Origin: Coprinellus micaceus
Taxonomy: Eukaryota > Basidiomycota > Agaricomycetes > Agaricales > Psathyrellaceae
Direction of reading: 5' to 3'
NCBI GenBank assembly: GCA_951394405.1
Contig: OX596335.1
Coordinates: 2,170,001-2,234,000, forward strand
DNA: 64,000 nucleotides
The position numbers were made by a program, and so were the translations under genes. Below, in pieces: positions 50,640-62,023 of the stretch. Numbering within the stretch: the first letter of the stretch is position 1; every line of letters begins with the position of its first letter. A model generated the notes under the pieces. It was not told the DNA's origin and searched no databases. It worked only from the letters and a program-made list of their open reading frames with translations.

Positions 50640-52960
50640 GGCGGGGAACGTCGGTGAGGTATATGGCCCGGGAACCAAAGGAGTGTGTGGGGGAACAGAA
50701 GGAAAACCTAGACAGGGGACGCAGAAATCGACTGGGGAAGCAATCCGATCTCGTGATCTCACCTCAGCCACGGCTAACCCGATACCCGCGTCTCTTTCGC
50801 GTCTTCAACCAACTCCGGTCCCTTCACTCACCTCCCCAAGTTTACCGGGGTTCTTAGAGAACGAAGTGAGTGAATTCTGTCCATGATAAATGTATTCAGC
50901 TGACGACTCCTGGATCCTACAGTATATGGCTATGGCGACCTTCGATTGGCATTGTGTATATCGAACGAAAACAAGCCGTAAGGCTACGATACTGGTACAA
51001 CCCTGGGTTGTGTCTCCCGTTTCAAGGTTTCCAGAGTCTTGTTAGCGATGGCCGGGTGTTCCAGCGGTCATAGTGGCGACAACGTCCAGGTACACTTCGG
51101 CCGAAGTTTTATGAACAAACACCCCTCCTAGTCATCACCGTTCTGAAGGCCGCTCGTTGGTTTTGCTACCGTGGCCCTTCACCATATCTACTGCGAAGTC
51201 TCTGGCTTGGATAACTGTATCTGGAAAGGTCAACTGGGCTCTACTGGGCCCAAGTATAGCCCCGTACCTCTATTGCGGACACCGTGCTGATTGCGCTCCG
51301 AAGTATTTATCTCCTTTGGCGGCGTTCGTTTGGTAACTTTGGTTGTGCGGTCCTTTGGTGCTTGACTCGGTGAAGAAATTCCGGAATCGCGACCTCTTCC
51401 GTTGCTCTTGGTCTTCAGCTCCTTGTTGTTCCAAGCTAGCTGATACTGCCGAAAAGTGTGCTCGGCAAGCTGTTTCGCGTATACTTGCTTCTTCTTCTGC
51501 ACCGTCTCCATGGTCATGGTGTCTCCTTTTCCAATTTGACAAATCTGCCACGTAAACGGTATGTTCAGCCGGCTTCCAGAATATTGCTCGAACGGAGCGA
51601 CGCACCATATGTCTGACACTGCTGGCCTCGTAGGAGACAGTGCGATTGGCGTCGGCGGCGGAACGTGATCCAGTGGGTTGGGTGGGTTGGCGGAAACTTG
51701 AAGAATGCCAAAGGATCCAGTAGGGTCAAATCACGCAAGATAAGTGAGTGCTGATTATTAGCAGGGCTAGCGCTCCATGGTCTTATACCAGGGGGCCCTC
51801 TATTGGCGTGCTGGCATCTCCAAAGGAGCTCGAGTCTCCAATAAATTGGCCATGACGTTGATGTCGGGGACGTGGATACACCTTACACGGTGCACGTGAT
51901 CGGGATTGGAGATCACGGTCATAGCTGAGGCTCTTCATTATACGACCAAAACCTTGTCGTAGTGTCCCCACTCCTATCCAAAAATCTTGGTAGTCCCCAC
52001 TGGATGACACCCCACTAAGGCTCACCTATGCCCGTCGCACGCTGGCGGGCTCAAGCGCGCACGCTTCAACAGACCTCCGCCGTGACTTCTCCTGAGTCCC
52101 TTGGCCAATGTGAGTATCAAATGCGACGTCACATACGCCTACACTGAAGGAGTATTTAGACAAGCCCCTCGACGACGACGTAATGACGGGGTTTCAACAG
52201 TCAAATACCGGATCCGGCTCCTGTCAGCGACCCCCTGGAAGAGTCCGGGTTTCTGGAGGGATCTCTGGAGTCGAGGCAAAGCGCAGCATGAGCAAGGAGG
52301 GAATGCATTGCCCAGCGCGTATCGCTTTATCGTCATTATCCCCTAATCAACGTGGTATGAAATAATTAAGCGCTCGCTAACACCAGGACGCAAAACCTTC
52401 CGCAACAAGCTAATCATTCGCCAAATCTGGTCTTTATCCTTCTTACCTGCCGCTGCGCGGCCGACAACCGAAAGTGTCGCAGCAAACCCTTGATTTCCGT
52501 TGCTGCGGTTGCCAATTTAAACCTGAATACGCCGCCATCGCTACGAGTCGGTGCACGGAGGCCGCGTCTCTCCAACGTAAATGCTTTCTGAGGCTGGGCC
52601 TTGACCTCCCGACACCTGGCCTGTTGTGCCTTTCACTCTCAGAGGGCGCATGGAAGAATGCCTTACGCGGGCTCTCCAATCCCGCCGTCAGCATTGTGCA
52701 TCGCCCCTCATACTCCACCTCCGTTTCATTCCCCTATTCTTACCTCACAACGACCACTGAGGAATGTAATGACGAAGAACGTTCGTCGCGCAGTCGGCGT
52801 CGCCATGCTCGCGAGACCAGGCGATGCGCCACCGCACCCTGATTTCACCCGCCTTCTCCACTCCCATTTCATCCTATACCGTCCAATGCATTCCCATCAC
52901 TCGCACCTAAATACAAAAATTAGCATGACCACGCGCGCTTACGAGCGATCGCTTGGTCGA
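50640..52960. other. Gene-poor region with an unassigned short frame
   Basis: About 2.3 kb. The first few hundred bases should carry the biotin synthase promoter. A 129-codon minus-strand frame (51619-51230) contains a charged stretch (METVQKKKQVYAKQLAEHTF) that could be an exon of a small gene, but nothing nearby completes it. Plus-strand frames at 52101-52365 and 52474-52969 are unremarkable. I call no gene. Confidence 0.35.
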
Positions 52961-52963
52961 GTC

Positions 52964-53049
52964 GCGTAGGCGCCGGGCCCTAGCCCGGACTTAAGGCTAG
53001 CCCGAGCCTTAATAGTCTACGCCTTTCTTATGTCGCAGCGGGCTGCGAC
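52964..53049. other. Cluster of three perfect stem-loops, two within an outer stem
   Basis: An outer 6-bp pairing, GCGTAG (52964-52969) with CTACGC (53017-53022), encloses hairpin CCGGGC-ccta-GCCCGG (52973-52988) and hairpin TTAAGGCT-agcccg-AGCCTTAA (52991-53012). A third hairpin, GTCGCAGC-gg-GCTGCGAC (53032-53049), follows at once. The first two with the outer stem form a three-way junction. All arms are perfect. No known RNA family is recognised; it could be a structured RNA, a repeat terminus or a recombination site. Confidence 0.5.
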
Positions 53050-54026
53050 GGGCGTCGTCTCGATCGTCAGTTGCTTGACGGCACCGGATGAGCCTTTTCC
53101 TTGCAGGTTTGTAACGGGGCAAGGAATGGAACAGGAGAAGGCCATGTAGGAGATGACGCGTCACCAGGGTGCAGGCACTCGGCGGAATTCAGAGGAAGGG
53201 GTTCGCACCAGTAGTAGAGGTGTAGAAAGCGCAGCAGGGAGTCCCGATAGATTATTATAATGCACAGATATATAGTAGGTGGGGGTAGATAAAAGCACAG
53301 CGTTGTTGTATACGTTGACGTGTTGTCTTGATAAATCAATGAATGAATGCTAGATGAACAACCAAAATGAAAAGGTAGATGCGTATGTAACGAAGGGAAA
53401 TGTTCAATCAGAAAAGGGTCGTGGTATGTGTCGTGGTAGTCAGACGTTGCGGGCATCAAGCGGCGGAACGAAAGGAGGGAAGAATAAAGGTGAGGGAAAG
53501 GGGGTGTCGGGGCGGAAACGAAGAGGTAAAGGGAAGTGGTGGGGAGGGGAAGGATAAAAGCAAAGTAAGACCCGAAGGGTAGATAAGGATATTAAATATG
53601 TGCCTACTATAGTCTTGTTAAACCCGTTAAAAGTCGTGGCTGACGTAAAGCCTCGTAGAAGCTGGTGTGGAAAAGAAAGAAAAGCAAAGAAAGAAGAAGA
53701 GCCAGCCACTCGGTGGTATCGTGGGTAGGAAGCAGGAAAGACAGAAGCGATGCTACAAACAAAATGAAAGATGCTTTAGATGGAGGGTGGGGGTGTGCCA
53801 GGACGATAGTATGCAAGAGGAATAGTCCATGGGTGTCGTGGATGTCGATAAGGGGGTCGTAAGAGGAGTCGTTGGCGATAGAGGGATAGAGAAATACAGT
53901 GATGATGATGGAGGCACAAGAGGGATGCGCCGTAAAGAACGAAAGCAAAGAGCGTCACGAAAAGGGACAGCAAAAGAGAGACTCTCGACATCCTCGCCCA
54001 TACCATGATGATAGTAGAGGAATAAT
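53050..54026. other. Long 3' flank of the BTG/Tob gene, nothing else recognised
   Basis: Purine-rich on the plus strand (pyrimidine-rich on the transcribed minus strand), which suggests a long 3' UTR of the neighbouring gene. The open frames of 60-150 codons reflect this bias and overlap each other on both strands. Confidence 0.4.
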
Positions 54027-54917
54027 TTAGGCCCTCGTAGCAGATCTCCAGCTGCTCGACGAGTGCTGCTTAGCCTTGTGGCCCTTGGTGGGACCGCCAC
54101 CAAGCATGACCCCACCGGTGAGAACGGTGGTCTTGCCGCCATCGTAGGGGGTGACATCGGTCTTGGTGATATCAACGAAGATGCGTTGGCCAGCAGCATT
54201 CTTGGCCCGCCTGGACGACCCAGAGCTGCCCTTGCTCAGAGACGAGTAGGCGGAAGAGGGGGAGGACGATGAGGCGTCGGAGCTGGAGGAGTTGCTCGAC
54301 CTCGAGCTGCAGCGCGAGTAGGGGCTCGACTCGCCGGAGGAGAGGGGCGAAGAGGAGCGGGTGCTCGGGAAGACGCTTGCGACTGCAGTAGGGCCCCAGT
54401 TGGCGTCGTTGATAAGATCGAGGATCTTTCCATCGTCGTCGTCGTCCTCAAGCAGCTGCTGGGCCACGGTCTTGCGGGAGCAGAGCCTGTTTTGGGCGTC
54501 GGAGAAGGAGGCGAGGCCGGTGCGCGGGGTAGGGAGCGGGGGAGCTGCGACGTTGCCTGCCCAGGCGGTGGTGAGCTTGCCATTGGCACGGATTGCGACG
54601 CATCCGGGGTCGACGTAGAACTCGAACTCGAAGCCACCGAGGGCGTCGATCCAGTCGAACCACTGGACACCTGCGGCGACGCAGGCGGCGTAGATGGGCC
54701 TTGGGGGGAGGCAGGCGGGGCTGAGGACCTGGCAGCGACGGGTGCTCCCGCGAAGGGGCTCCTTGGAGGACCAGGTGGGTGCGTAGAGCGCGGTGAGGTT
54801 GGCGTCGAGGAGAGCCTGGAGCCTGATGATCTGTGCCGCGGAGTAGAGGGGCAGCAGGGGCTCGGTGAGGAAGGCGATGGCGTGGGCGAGGGTGACTGCG
54901 AGGTTCGTGGAGGACAT
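54027..54917 (-). CDS. BTG/Tob (APRO) domain protein, intronless
   Basis: Single-exon protein of 296 residues with an N-terminal BTG/Tob anti-proliferative domain. In animals this domain binds the Caf1 deadenylase of the CCR4-NOT complex and promotes mRNA turnover. Domain features are a first helix pair (LAHAIAFLTEPLLPLYSAAQ), YAPTWSSKEPLRGSTRRCQV (the W-x-x-x-x-P-x-x-G-x-x-x-R block), PPRPIYAACVAAG, and FEFEFYVDPGCVAIRANG (the DPG-x-V strand). The C-terminal half is disordered and Ser-rich (around SSNSSSSDASSSS), ending in a small basic motif-bearing segment (QRIFVDITKTDVTPYDGGKT). It is divergent from the eS27 gene, 367 bp between starts. The role in this fungus is inferred from the animal family. 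Confidence 0.82.
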   Translation of the reverse strand: MSSTNLAVTLAHAIAFLTEPLLPLYSAAQIIRLQALLDANLTALYAPTWSSKEPLRGSTRRCQVLSPACLPPRPIYAACVAAGVQWFDWIDALGGFEFEFYVDPGCVAIRANGKLTTAWAGNVAAPPLPTPRTGLASFSDAQNRLCSRKTVAQQLLEDDDDDGKILDLINDANWGPTAVASVFPSTRSSSPLSSGESSPYSRCSSRSSNSSSSDASSSSPSSAYSSLSKGSSGSSRRAKNAAGQRIFVDITKTDVTPYDGGKTTVLTGGVMLGGGPTKGHKAKQHSSSSWRSATRA

Positions 54918-55284
54918 GGCTGAGAGTATCGTCCGGCGATGGGTGAAAATAAAATACGGAACAGAGAGAGGGGAGGATATATAGGCGGCTAAACGATAGC
55001 GGGCTGCTGGGCTGGCGGAACTCGGCGCTCGATCAGCACATTATATCGCTGCAGATCCTATTGTATTCAGAATACAATAGACCTTCAACAAAAGCACTAC
55101 CACGACTGCCATATTCGGCGCAGAACCTGTCAGATGACTGCTCCCGCTGCCCTTCTGCCGCCCCGGCCATCGGCACATTCGGTCGCCGCCCGAACCTTAT
55201 CCGCCCTGTCAACAGATCTCTCGAGCGTCTCTCTCGTCCCCGCGGCAGCCACAAAAACAGCCTCGACGTTCAGCACACAACAAA
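54918..55284. promoter_or_regulatory. Divergent promoter between the BTG/Tob and eS27 genes, with a 23-nt palindrome
   Basis: Both start codons face outwards from this 367-bp interval. It contains CTATTGTATTC-A-GAATACAATAG at 55058-55080, a perfect 11-bp inverted repeat around one base, about 205 bp upstream of the eS27 start. A dimeric transcription factor site is plausible; the factor is unknown. Confidence 0.5.
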
Positions 55285-56053
55285 ATGGTGCGTCCTCGTC
55301 GTCCAGCACGGCGTGCTCGCCCTGATCCCCCGCGCAGACTCTCGCCGTCGACCTCCTCAACCCCTCCGCTGAGCTCGAGCAGAAGCAGCACAAGCTCAAG
55401 CGCCTCGTGCAGTCCCCCAACTCCTACTTCATGGACGTCAAGTGCCCTGGTGAGTGTCGCCGGCCCCTCGTCCCCCACATCCTCCATCCAGCAGCCCCCG
55501 ACCAATCGACGTTTCGCCCACATCCTCCTTCCAATCCCATCCATGCCATCCTTGCAAACGCACACCCATTGCATCCATCCATTGCATCCTAAATCCTATC
55601 GCATCGCCGACCCCTACCCCCTTCTTCGATCGTCACACACTTCGCCTTGTCTGGACGCCTCCCACAGAATACCATGCTAATACCACCTCCCCCTTTTCTC
55701 CTCCCTTTTAGGCTGCTTCGCCATCACTACCGTCTTCTCGCACGCGCAGACCGTCGTTATCTGCTCCTCGTGCACCTCTGTCCTCTGCCAGCCCACTGGT
55801 GGTAAGGCCCGCTTGACTGAGGGTACGTGTTTTCTGCGATCTTGCGTCTGGTTTCATTATTATCTTCACCTCGACCCAACGGCGCACGGGCCAAGTAAAT
55901 TTGCAAAGTTTCGGAACCGCTCCGTCCCATTCTGATTCACAGTTGCCCTCTATGCATTCAAGTTCATTCGACTCATCTTCCGCCTTGTATGCGCATCAAT
56001 ATCGTGTGACTCACATCCCGCACACAGGTTGCTCTTTCCGTAGGAAGAACTAG
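55285..56053 (+). CDS. RPS27: 40S ribosomal protein eS27 (RPS27), 4 exons
   Basis: Zinc-binding protein of the small ribosomal subunit. Coding exons 55285-55287 (the ATG alone), 55338-55449, 55712-55822 and 56028-56053 join in phase to 83 residues, the family's usual size. The protein reads [20 protein letters not shown], then [39 protein letters not shown] and [20 protein letters not shown]. The C4 zinc site is CPGC...CSSC. The first intron lies directly after the start codon. The second (262 nt) and third (205 nt) introns are much longer than the 50-65 nt introns elsewhere in the window. I looked for C/D-box snoRNA motifs in them and saw none. Confidence 0.96.
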
Positions 56054-56887
56054 ATTCTCTACGATTTTCTTGTGTCTTCCCTACGCCTACGGTTATTATG
56101 ATGACGCATTTCCCTGCTACCCACCCTCAACACACGCATACCAGCATCTCTACACCTCCACCATCACCAACGATCTCGCTGCAACGACAATGCGGAGTAA
56201 TGCTCCCTTAGACGCTTATGGTTTCAGTAACCAGTGTATTTTTGTTTTCTTCCTTTTCCCGAGTAATATCATATCGGTTCACGGAATGTCCTCCGAGTGT
56301 CGCTGCCATCCTATCCTGTCCACGTTTCGAGCAATCCACTGATCTCTAACACCGAAGATTTTCGATTACCAGCGCCCAGGGGGTCGAGTCTCCTCTCGAG
56401 TTCCTTCCGGACCAGGTGGTGGAAGTGAAGAACGTTTGGTCTCGAGATTGTGAAGCAGAACAAGGGAAGGGTTCTGAGGGGTAGGTCTAGGAATGGTATG
56501 TCGAGATGGGATATTCGGAACGGTAGTCGAGGCCAGGGGTTGAGGGTGTGGATCCTGCATGTACTGGAGAGATTACTGGTGAGTTCTTCGACTCCTGTTG
56601 CGTTAAGACCGAGTCTACGTGCTAATTTCCAATTTCTAACGGTTCTTCACTTAGGGATCATTCTCATGTCGTGCAGAGGGGAGAGTAGAAAGCGCCCAAT
56701 TCGATCTATCGCGTGTCTTTTGCGAACGGCGAAACGAGCGCTACCCTTCACCTCGCGCTGCGCATGCGGTTCCGGGACACCCTCAATTCTTGTTTCTCCC
56801 CCCCCCCCCAGTCACCGGAATAGGCATCTCGGAAACTGGAAGTGGGTACAATGGGTTCCGTGCGTAGGTTGCGATCTTCAGGGGAAG

Positions 56888-57180
56888 CATGGACTGCGCG
56901 TTGTGTTTCGTTCTCATGGGCTTGGATCACCCAGAGGTAAGTTATTGAACGGGTCGCGACCTTTCGAAGACACATGGACTGCGCGTTGTGTTGGTTGGGC
57001 CCTTTTGCTAACTTGTTGTTTTAGGCATTAGGCATGGCACGCGTCATAGCGTGCTTGGATCGATCAAAGACGGAACGAGACGGACAATTTCGATATTCGA
57101 AAAGGCAATTCGGGAACGACAGATGGGAAGCATAAGCGCTCGCAGCCAGGCGATCGTTCGAAGACGCGTGGGCTGCGCAC
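56888..57180 (+). repeat. Diverged direct repeats of a 20-bp motif
   Basis: CATGGACTGCGCGTTGTGTT is identical at 56888-56907 and 56973-56992. The 20 bases before each copy are also partly similar. A third, weaker copy (TTCGAAGACGCGTGGGCTGC) lies near 57157-57176. Spacing is 85 and about 187 bp. Confidence 0.5.
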
Positions 57181-57820
57181 GTTTCTGCGCGCCACTGCGA
57201 TCGATCAAGCGCGCGCTAACGGGGTCATTGGGTTTCCGTAGGCTTTTCAGTTGGGGTGGAGGGCGAAAGGGAGCAAAGAAGCGTGGTCGAAGCGGTAAGC
57301 ACCTTGCTGCGTGTTGGGTGAAGAGGTCAAGTGAGCGATAGGGAGCGTGCCTCGAGTGCGAGCGTGCGCGTATTGGGCGAACTTGTGCGTCTGCTACGCG
57401 TTTGAGGCGTATATTCTCCCGTCTCCCCCTGCTCTCCTGATCTCGGACTCAGCGGCCGCCACCCCAACAAGCTTGCGAAAGGAAGTTAGACCTCAATTTC
57501 AAGCTCTCACCCTCGATCACCTGGCTTCTGATCCTGGTATTCCGGTTCGCAGCCCTGGTTTTCACCCTCGAATCTAGTGAGTGGCCCCCGTTATGGTCAA
57601 CGGATTTAGTGGACGCTAAGTGAAGGTTTCCAGGGGCTCGGGAGGCGTGATATGAAGCTCTCAAGGGGTCGAAGGAGCTCGAGCGTGTGTTTATTCTATT
57701 CTCGTCGAGCTTACCTCTTGTCCTCTGTGGCGATCGACGACAGAACTAGGCCCTTCAACGAAGATCGGCGACGAATTGGTGCAATTCAACAAACCAGAGA
57801 GGTATGCATTATATTCTAAT

Positions 57821-57839
57821 TTTCGGGGTTACCCCGAAA
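57821..57839. repeat. 19-nt palindrome
   Basis: TTTCGGGGT-T-ACCCCGAAA, 9-bp perfect arms around a single base, in gene-free DNA. Confidence 0.6.
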
Positions 57840-58064
57840 CAGCCCACACGTTCCTTGTGCAATAAATAGCGCGGGGGTGTGGGTGTATGCCTTTACACAC
57901 AGATCAGCGAACGAACGAGCGCCTATCTCACTCAAGCTCAACTGGACCCCATTGGCTGGCTGGCTACCAGTGGGTCGGATTTCAGTCTCCACCACTCCAT
58001 GTTCATTAACCTCTAACAGACTCGGATCGCACTACATAGCGTAGTTGAGGTCTAAGGAGGGGGA

Positions 58065-58141
58065 GTCCTTGGACTCTCATCTTGCTTCTTCCGGTCGTTT
58101 GCTTCAAAGGACCGGGAGGAACAAGATGGGACGCCAAGGAC
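58065..58141 (+). other. Long hairpin with two 32-nt arms, possible small-RNA precursor
   Basis: The arms at 58065-58096 and 58110-58141 are inverted copies with six differences in 32 positions. The 13-nt loop between them contains a further TTTG/CAAA pairing. Four of the differences become G-U pairs or isolated mismatches when transcribed on the plus strand, so an RNA stem of about 35 pairs is possible. It resembles a milRNA-like precursor or a small foldback element. No open frame crosses it convincingly. Confidence 0.45.
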
Positions 58142-61100
58142 TTTGCACGCACTCTCACCGTGTGGACTCTCAGTGGCTTGGCTTGTACACCCTGGCAACT
58201 GTACAGTTCTTCCTCTGCTTTCCAACTCCGCTCTGGAACCGGGGCTTTAGGAGGTGCAGAGCGGAAGAACAAGGACAGCGTGTGAGGGCTTGTACTTAGT
58301 GGAATTGATCTTCGGAATATACGCTGAAATGAAGCTATGGAACTTGGCCTGGATAGGAGGTGTTGATTGCGGATGAGAGTGTATATAACCAGCAATTGTA
58401 CTCGATGCGGACTAGCCTCCTCTACAAATGCGTCTTGCCACCATTACATTACATTAGCTGTCAACGATGAGAGCGGTATGGAAGAGCTGCATTTCGCTGA
58501 CGTGGGGCAAGCTGGCGTTGCGTCTATCACCGTTATTTCAGCGGGGGAACTGAGGCCGCACTAATGACACGGGGTAACAAGGCGTATTGTTCTAGGGATG
58601 GGCGAGTGCATGTCCTCCACAGCGGTGGTTCTCATAATATAAAGTACAATAGCGTATCGTTGCCGTATAGTGTAGAGTATAGGGGTCGCTAATGAAGTGC
58701 TATACAGGCTACTACTAGCACTGATATCTCCATCATATGGGGGTTCACAGCAATCCTTGGTGGGGTGCCATACTGGGTTGCACTGAACTAGGACAGCTCA
58801 GGGGGTATCAATCGCAATGAATTCGGTTAATCCTGAGGGATATCGCGTGATAACGACAGTAAATCGCAAGCTCTTCATGTTTGTTTCGCTCATCTCCTGC
58901 TCAATCGCAAATTCAAGGCACAAGGCCTAAGCCCTGCAACACATCGTTACCCGCGCGTGCCTTTCAAACCTCAAGCCTAAAGCTAAACCTGATCAACAAC
59001 AATCCATGTCCTCGACCCAGCCCGCACGCTGACTCCATAAGTACTACTCCAGGTGTGGAGGTGGCTGGAAAGACTAAAGTCTCCATATGGCAGGTGGGAT
59101 TCTGGGGCTTGGACCGGGGTATATGAGAGTTAGAAGCCAAGGCTCGGAAGCGAGATGAATGACACACCCTCAACGACATGGGCTTCAAATCTGAGTAATA
59201 TGGGCATTGGCTGAGTAAAAGATTGAAGATGCAGGCCAGAGGGGCCGCACGGTGGAAATCGTGCACAGAAGCTGGTTGGTACATACGGCGCTCAGCGAGG
59301 AAATATTACGCGAATTAACCGGCAGGGTCGTGATACGGCTCGGACAGTTTCTGCGCGTGGAGATCTACAGGAGCTGAGATGGAGTATGTTTCCTTGAAAC
59401 ATGTTTGAGGAGCACCCTCGGCGAGTGTCGGTCTACTTGGAAGTCTGTTCGGCTCTGATAGATCGTAGAGAAGAGGTGCAGTAGACATTGTTTACGATAG
59501 ATAGATATTGAAAAGGAGACACCGAAATGACAACAGACCTTTTAAGTCCACAAGTCCACGAACTGACGATCGTATGGCCGGAGCATTCCAGTCGACGGGC
59601 GAACCTCACGGTCCCGCCTCTCTATCCCAGAGACTGCTACGGGACCTGGAATGCGCGTGTCCCCAGTCGTCGCATAAATCGATCAATGGGAGAATCCTAA
59701 AGCCAGTAAATCATTTGGGCTGCGGATTGGGAGTGGCCCGAGCATACATTACCACGTCTGTGGCCTCCAAGACCTAGGGTGTGGGAGATTCCAACCGAAG
59801 TCTGACGCCGAACTGGATGTCGACTTAGGTTAGCGCCCATAACCCGATTCGGACGACATTCCTGCGAGCCTGAGCCCAGTGGCATCATTTGATGGACGTC
59901 GCTTGCGAGCGCACGCTATCTGATGGCATGCGACAGCAGAGAAATACGGGAAGGCATAGTGAGTCACGGACAAAAGCGACGTACACAAAAAGCGATTCGG
60001 GAGCCTGGAGGTCGCGACCCTCAGGGATTTTTTAGGTCAGTATTGTGGGTGTCATCGTCGTCGGGTCGATGTTGTGTAGTCTCTCTTGTTGCTAAGTAGC
60101 GAGCGGTACATAGTGGCACGACCTGGAACTTCTCAACTGAAATAATAGTGTATCGTCGCCTATGTAACCTCCGTCGGAAGAACCCGATCAACCAACCCGC
60201 TTGGGCACAGCAACAAACGACATCCTTCCTACGGATGCGCATCACGAACAATCATTCTGGATATAAACGCCCGAGCCCGTAATACCCAGGCCTTGTAGTA
60301 TCTCACTTTGAACATCGTGGAGGTGTCAAGCGGCGAGAAAGTGGCGCTGAAGCGGGTCTGTCATGCAAAGGAGGACTCCGGAAGCTCCACTGGCCGTGCC
60401 CGTCTCCTAGTGCATGACTGTTTCGGTTGGCGTCGAATTGGTAAGAGAGAACGCCAGGATTTGGGAAACAGCTCGAGGTGGCTGGGGAGAATTTGGAACG
60501 TTTTAGCGGATGGAAGGGAATCTGGGTGCTTTGACTCCGGAATCAAACCCTGACCATACATGAGTAATACTTGGTGCTCGTTCCCAATTGGTTTTCGAGG
60601 GTTCTTTAGAGGGACGTCTAGGGACGTCCTGCCGCGTGGTGCTTGGTGGTAGCCAAGCAAACACCAGCGGGCGTGCGGATGATTATCACCCGAGGCTCAA
60701 CGGTTTAGATCATTTTTTCTGCCACGGCCCATGCTAGATAGCCTCAACCACACCGCCGCGATTGCGTCGTCTATCACATACCACTAGTAGCCTCGTACTC
60801 AGGAGGATATCGTTGCTATTTATCTGGGTTCCTCGAGCTTTGACTGCCAGAGCCGAGTGAGATGGAGAAGCAGAGGTATCAGTGAGCTTTGATATGCGAG
60901 CTCGGCTGTGAGAAGCCCATAGAGTTAAAAGTGAGGGCGCTGGTGGAATTGAGGTGGGGGCGTGGTTTTGATCATTATGCCCTACCGGTGATGAGTATGC
61001 ACTTCGGCTTGAGCGCTGACGACACTCGCGGCAAGGCTGGTAGTCCGTACCTCATAAATTCCCAAACCGATTCCAGCGGTTTTCACACTGGGATTTGGAT

Positions 61101-62023
61101 AGGAGGAGCTACGTCTGATATCGATGTCCAGTCTTAGTCAGACTCCCGAGTTTCGAGAGGACTCGGGTGGAGGAAAAGTGCGAAAACATGAAAATAATAA
61201 ATCAAGGAATTTGATGCGATGGGACGTGAAGGCCGAAGCCCCATATACGGCTTCGTTGCGTCGTAAAAATAGCGCTTGATCACCCCACCTCCTTGATTAA
61301 TGAGTAGGGAACATTGACTCTGGTAGATAGTTACGTTGAAGAAAGGAAGCCGGTAAACTGCGGAATGGGAAGTCTCTAGACTCGGCGGAGGGGGAGGCAG
61401 AGGGTCAACAGCGTTTACGAATGCCCTGCGCAGAAGGATGAAGAACAGCTTGGAACGTTTTCGCACTTAAGGGTGTTGGCCAAGAGTGCTGTTGAGCTGC
61501 GGATGCCTATCGATGCCTTAGCAACCCTATAGGGCAACACGGCAATGATTGACCGCTGGACCTGGACCTTAGCCCGTTTGAGCGTGAAGGTGTAGACAGA
61601 AGGCTTTGGGTGCTAATTTGGGTGACAAGGCAGTGCCGAACACGTATGCCTGCCTGTTTGTCCTTGGTGTCCGGACGCGCAGCAGCATATGACGCGTCCG
61701 GGACTCATGAGTCGGAGACCAGTATCAGTGAGCTGGGGAGGGTTGGGGGTGGTGGGATGGACTGGAATGGACCCATGGACGAGGACGAAGCGGTGCGGGA
61801 CTAGTCGAGACGAGTGGAGGCAGGGCATGCGGTGCACGAGGGATCGGGCGAGGATCGGGTACACGCCTGGATCTGGATCAGGTGATGACATCTGGTGCTG
61901 ACGTAAATGCGCAGTAGGTGTATATGGACAGTGTTCGTTGCGGAAACCTTTCTTGCTTTTCTACCACGACATCCTGACTCTGAGGCTCTCCATATTATCT
62001 GCCCCCGCAGCACCTCTCCAGCA

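Larger units (their letters stand above)
56054..62023. other. 6-kb gene-poor region with short repeats and hairpins
   Basis: No gene could be supported between eS27 and the zinc-finger gene. The many open frames (up to 193 codons, 56450-57031) have no domains or convincing splice partners. Local structures stand out: three diverged copies of a 20-bp motif at 56888, 56973 and about 57160, a 19-nt palindrome at 57821-57839, and a long hairpin at 58065-58141. The stretch just before 62024 should be the promoter and leader of the zinc-finger gene. It may be decayed mobile DNA or hold non-coding RNA. Confidence 0.4.

Noticed and set aside
51230..51619. A small charged protein gene on the minus strand
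   Set aside because: The frame begins METVQKKKQ after internal ATGs and looks mildly protein-like, but no splice partner, domain or neighbour supports it.
55450..56027. Intronic snoRNAs in the long eS27 introns
   Set aside because: No C box (RTGATGA) with a D box (CTGA) at suitable spacing was found in either long intron.
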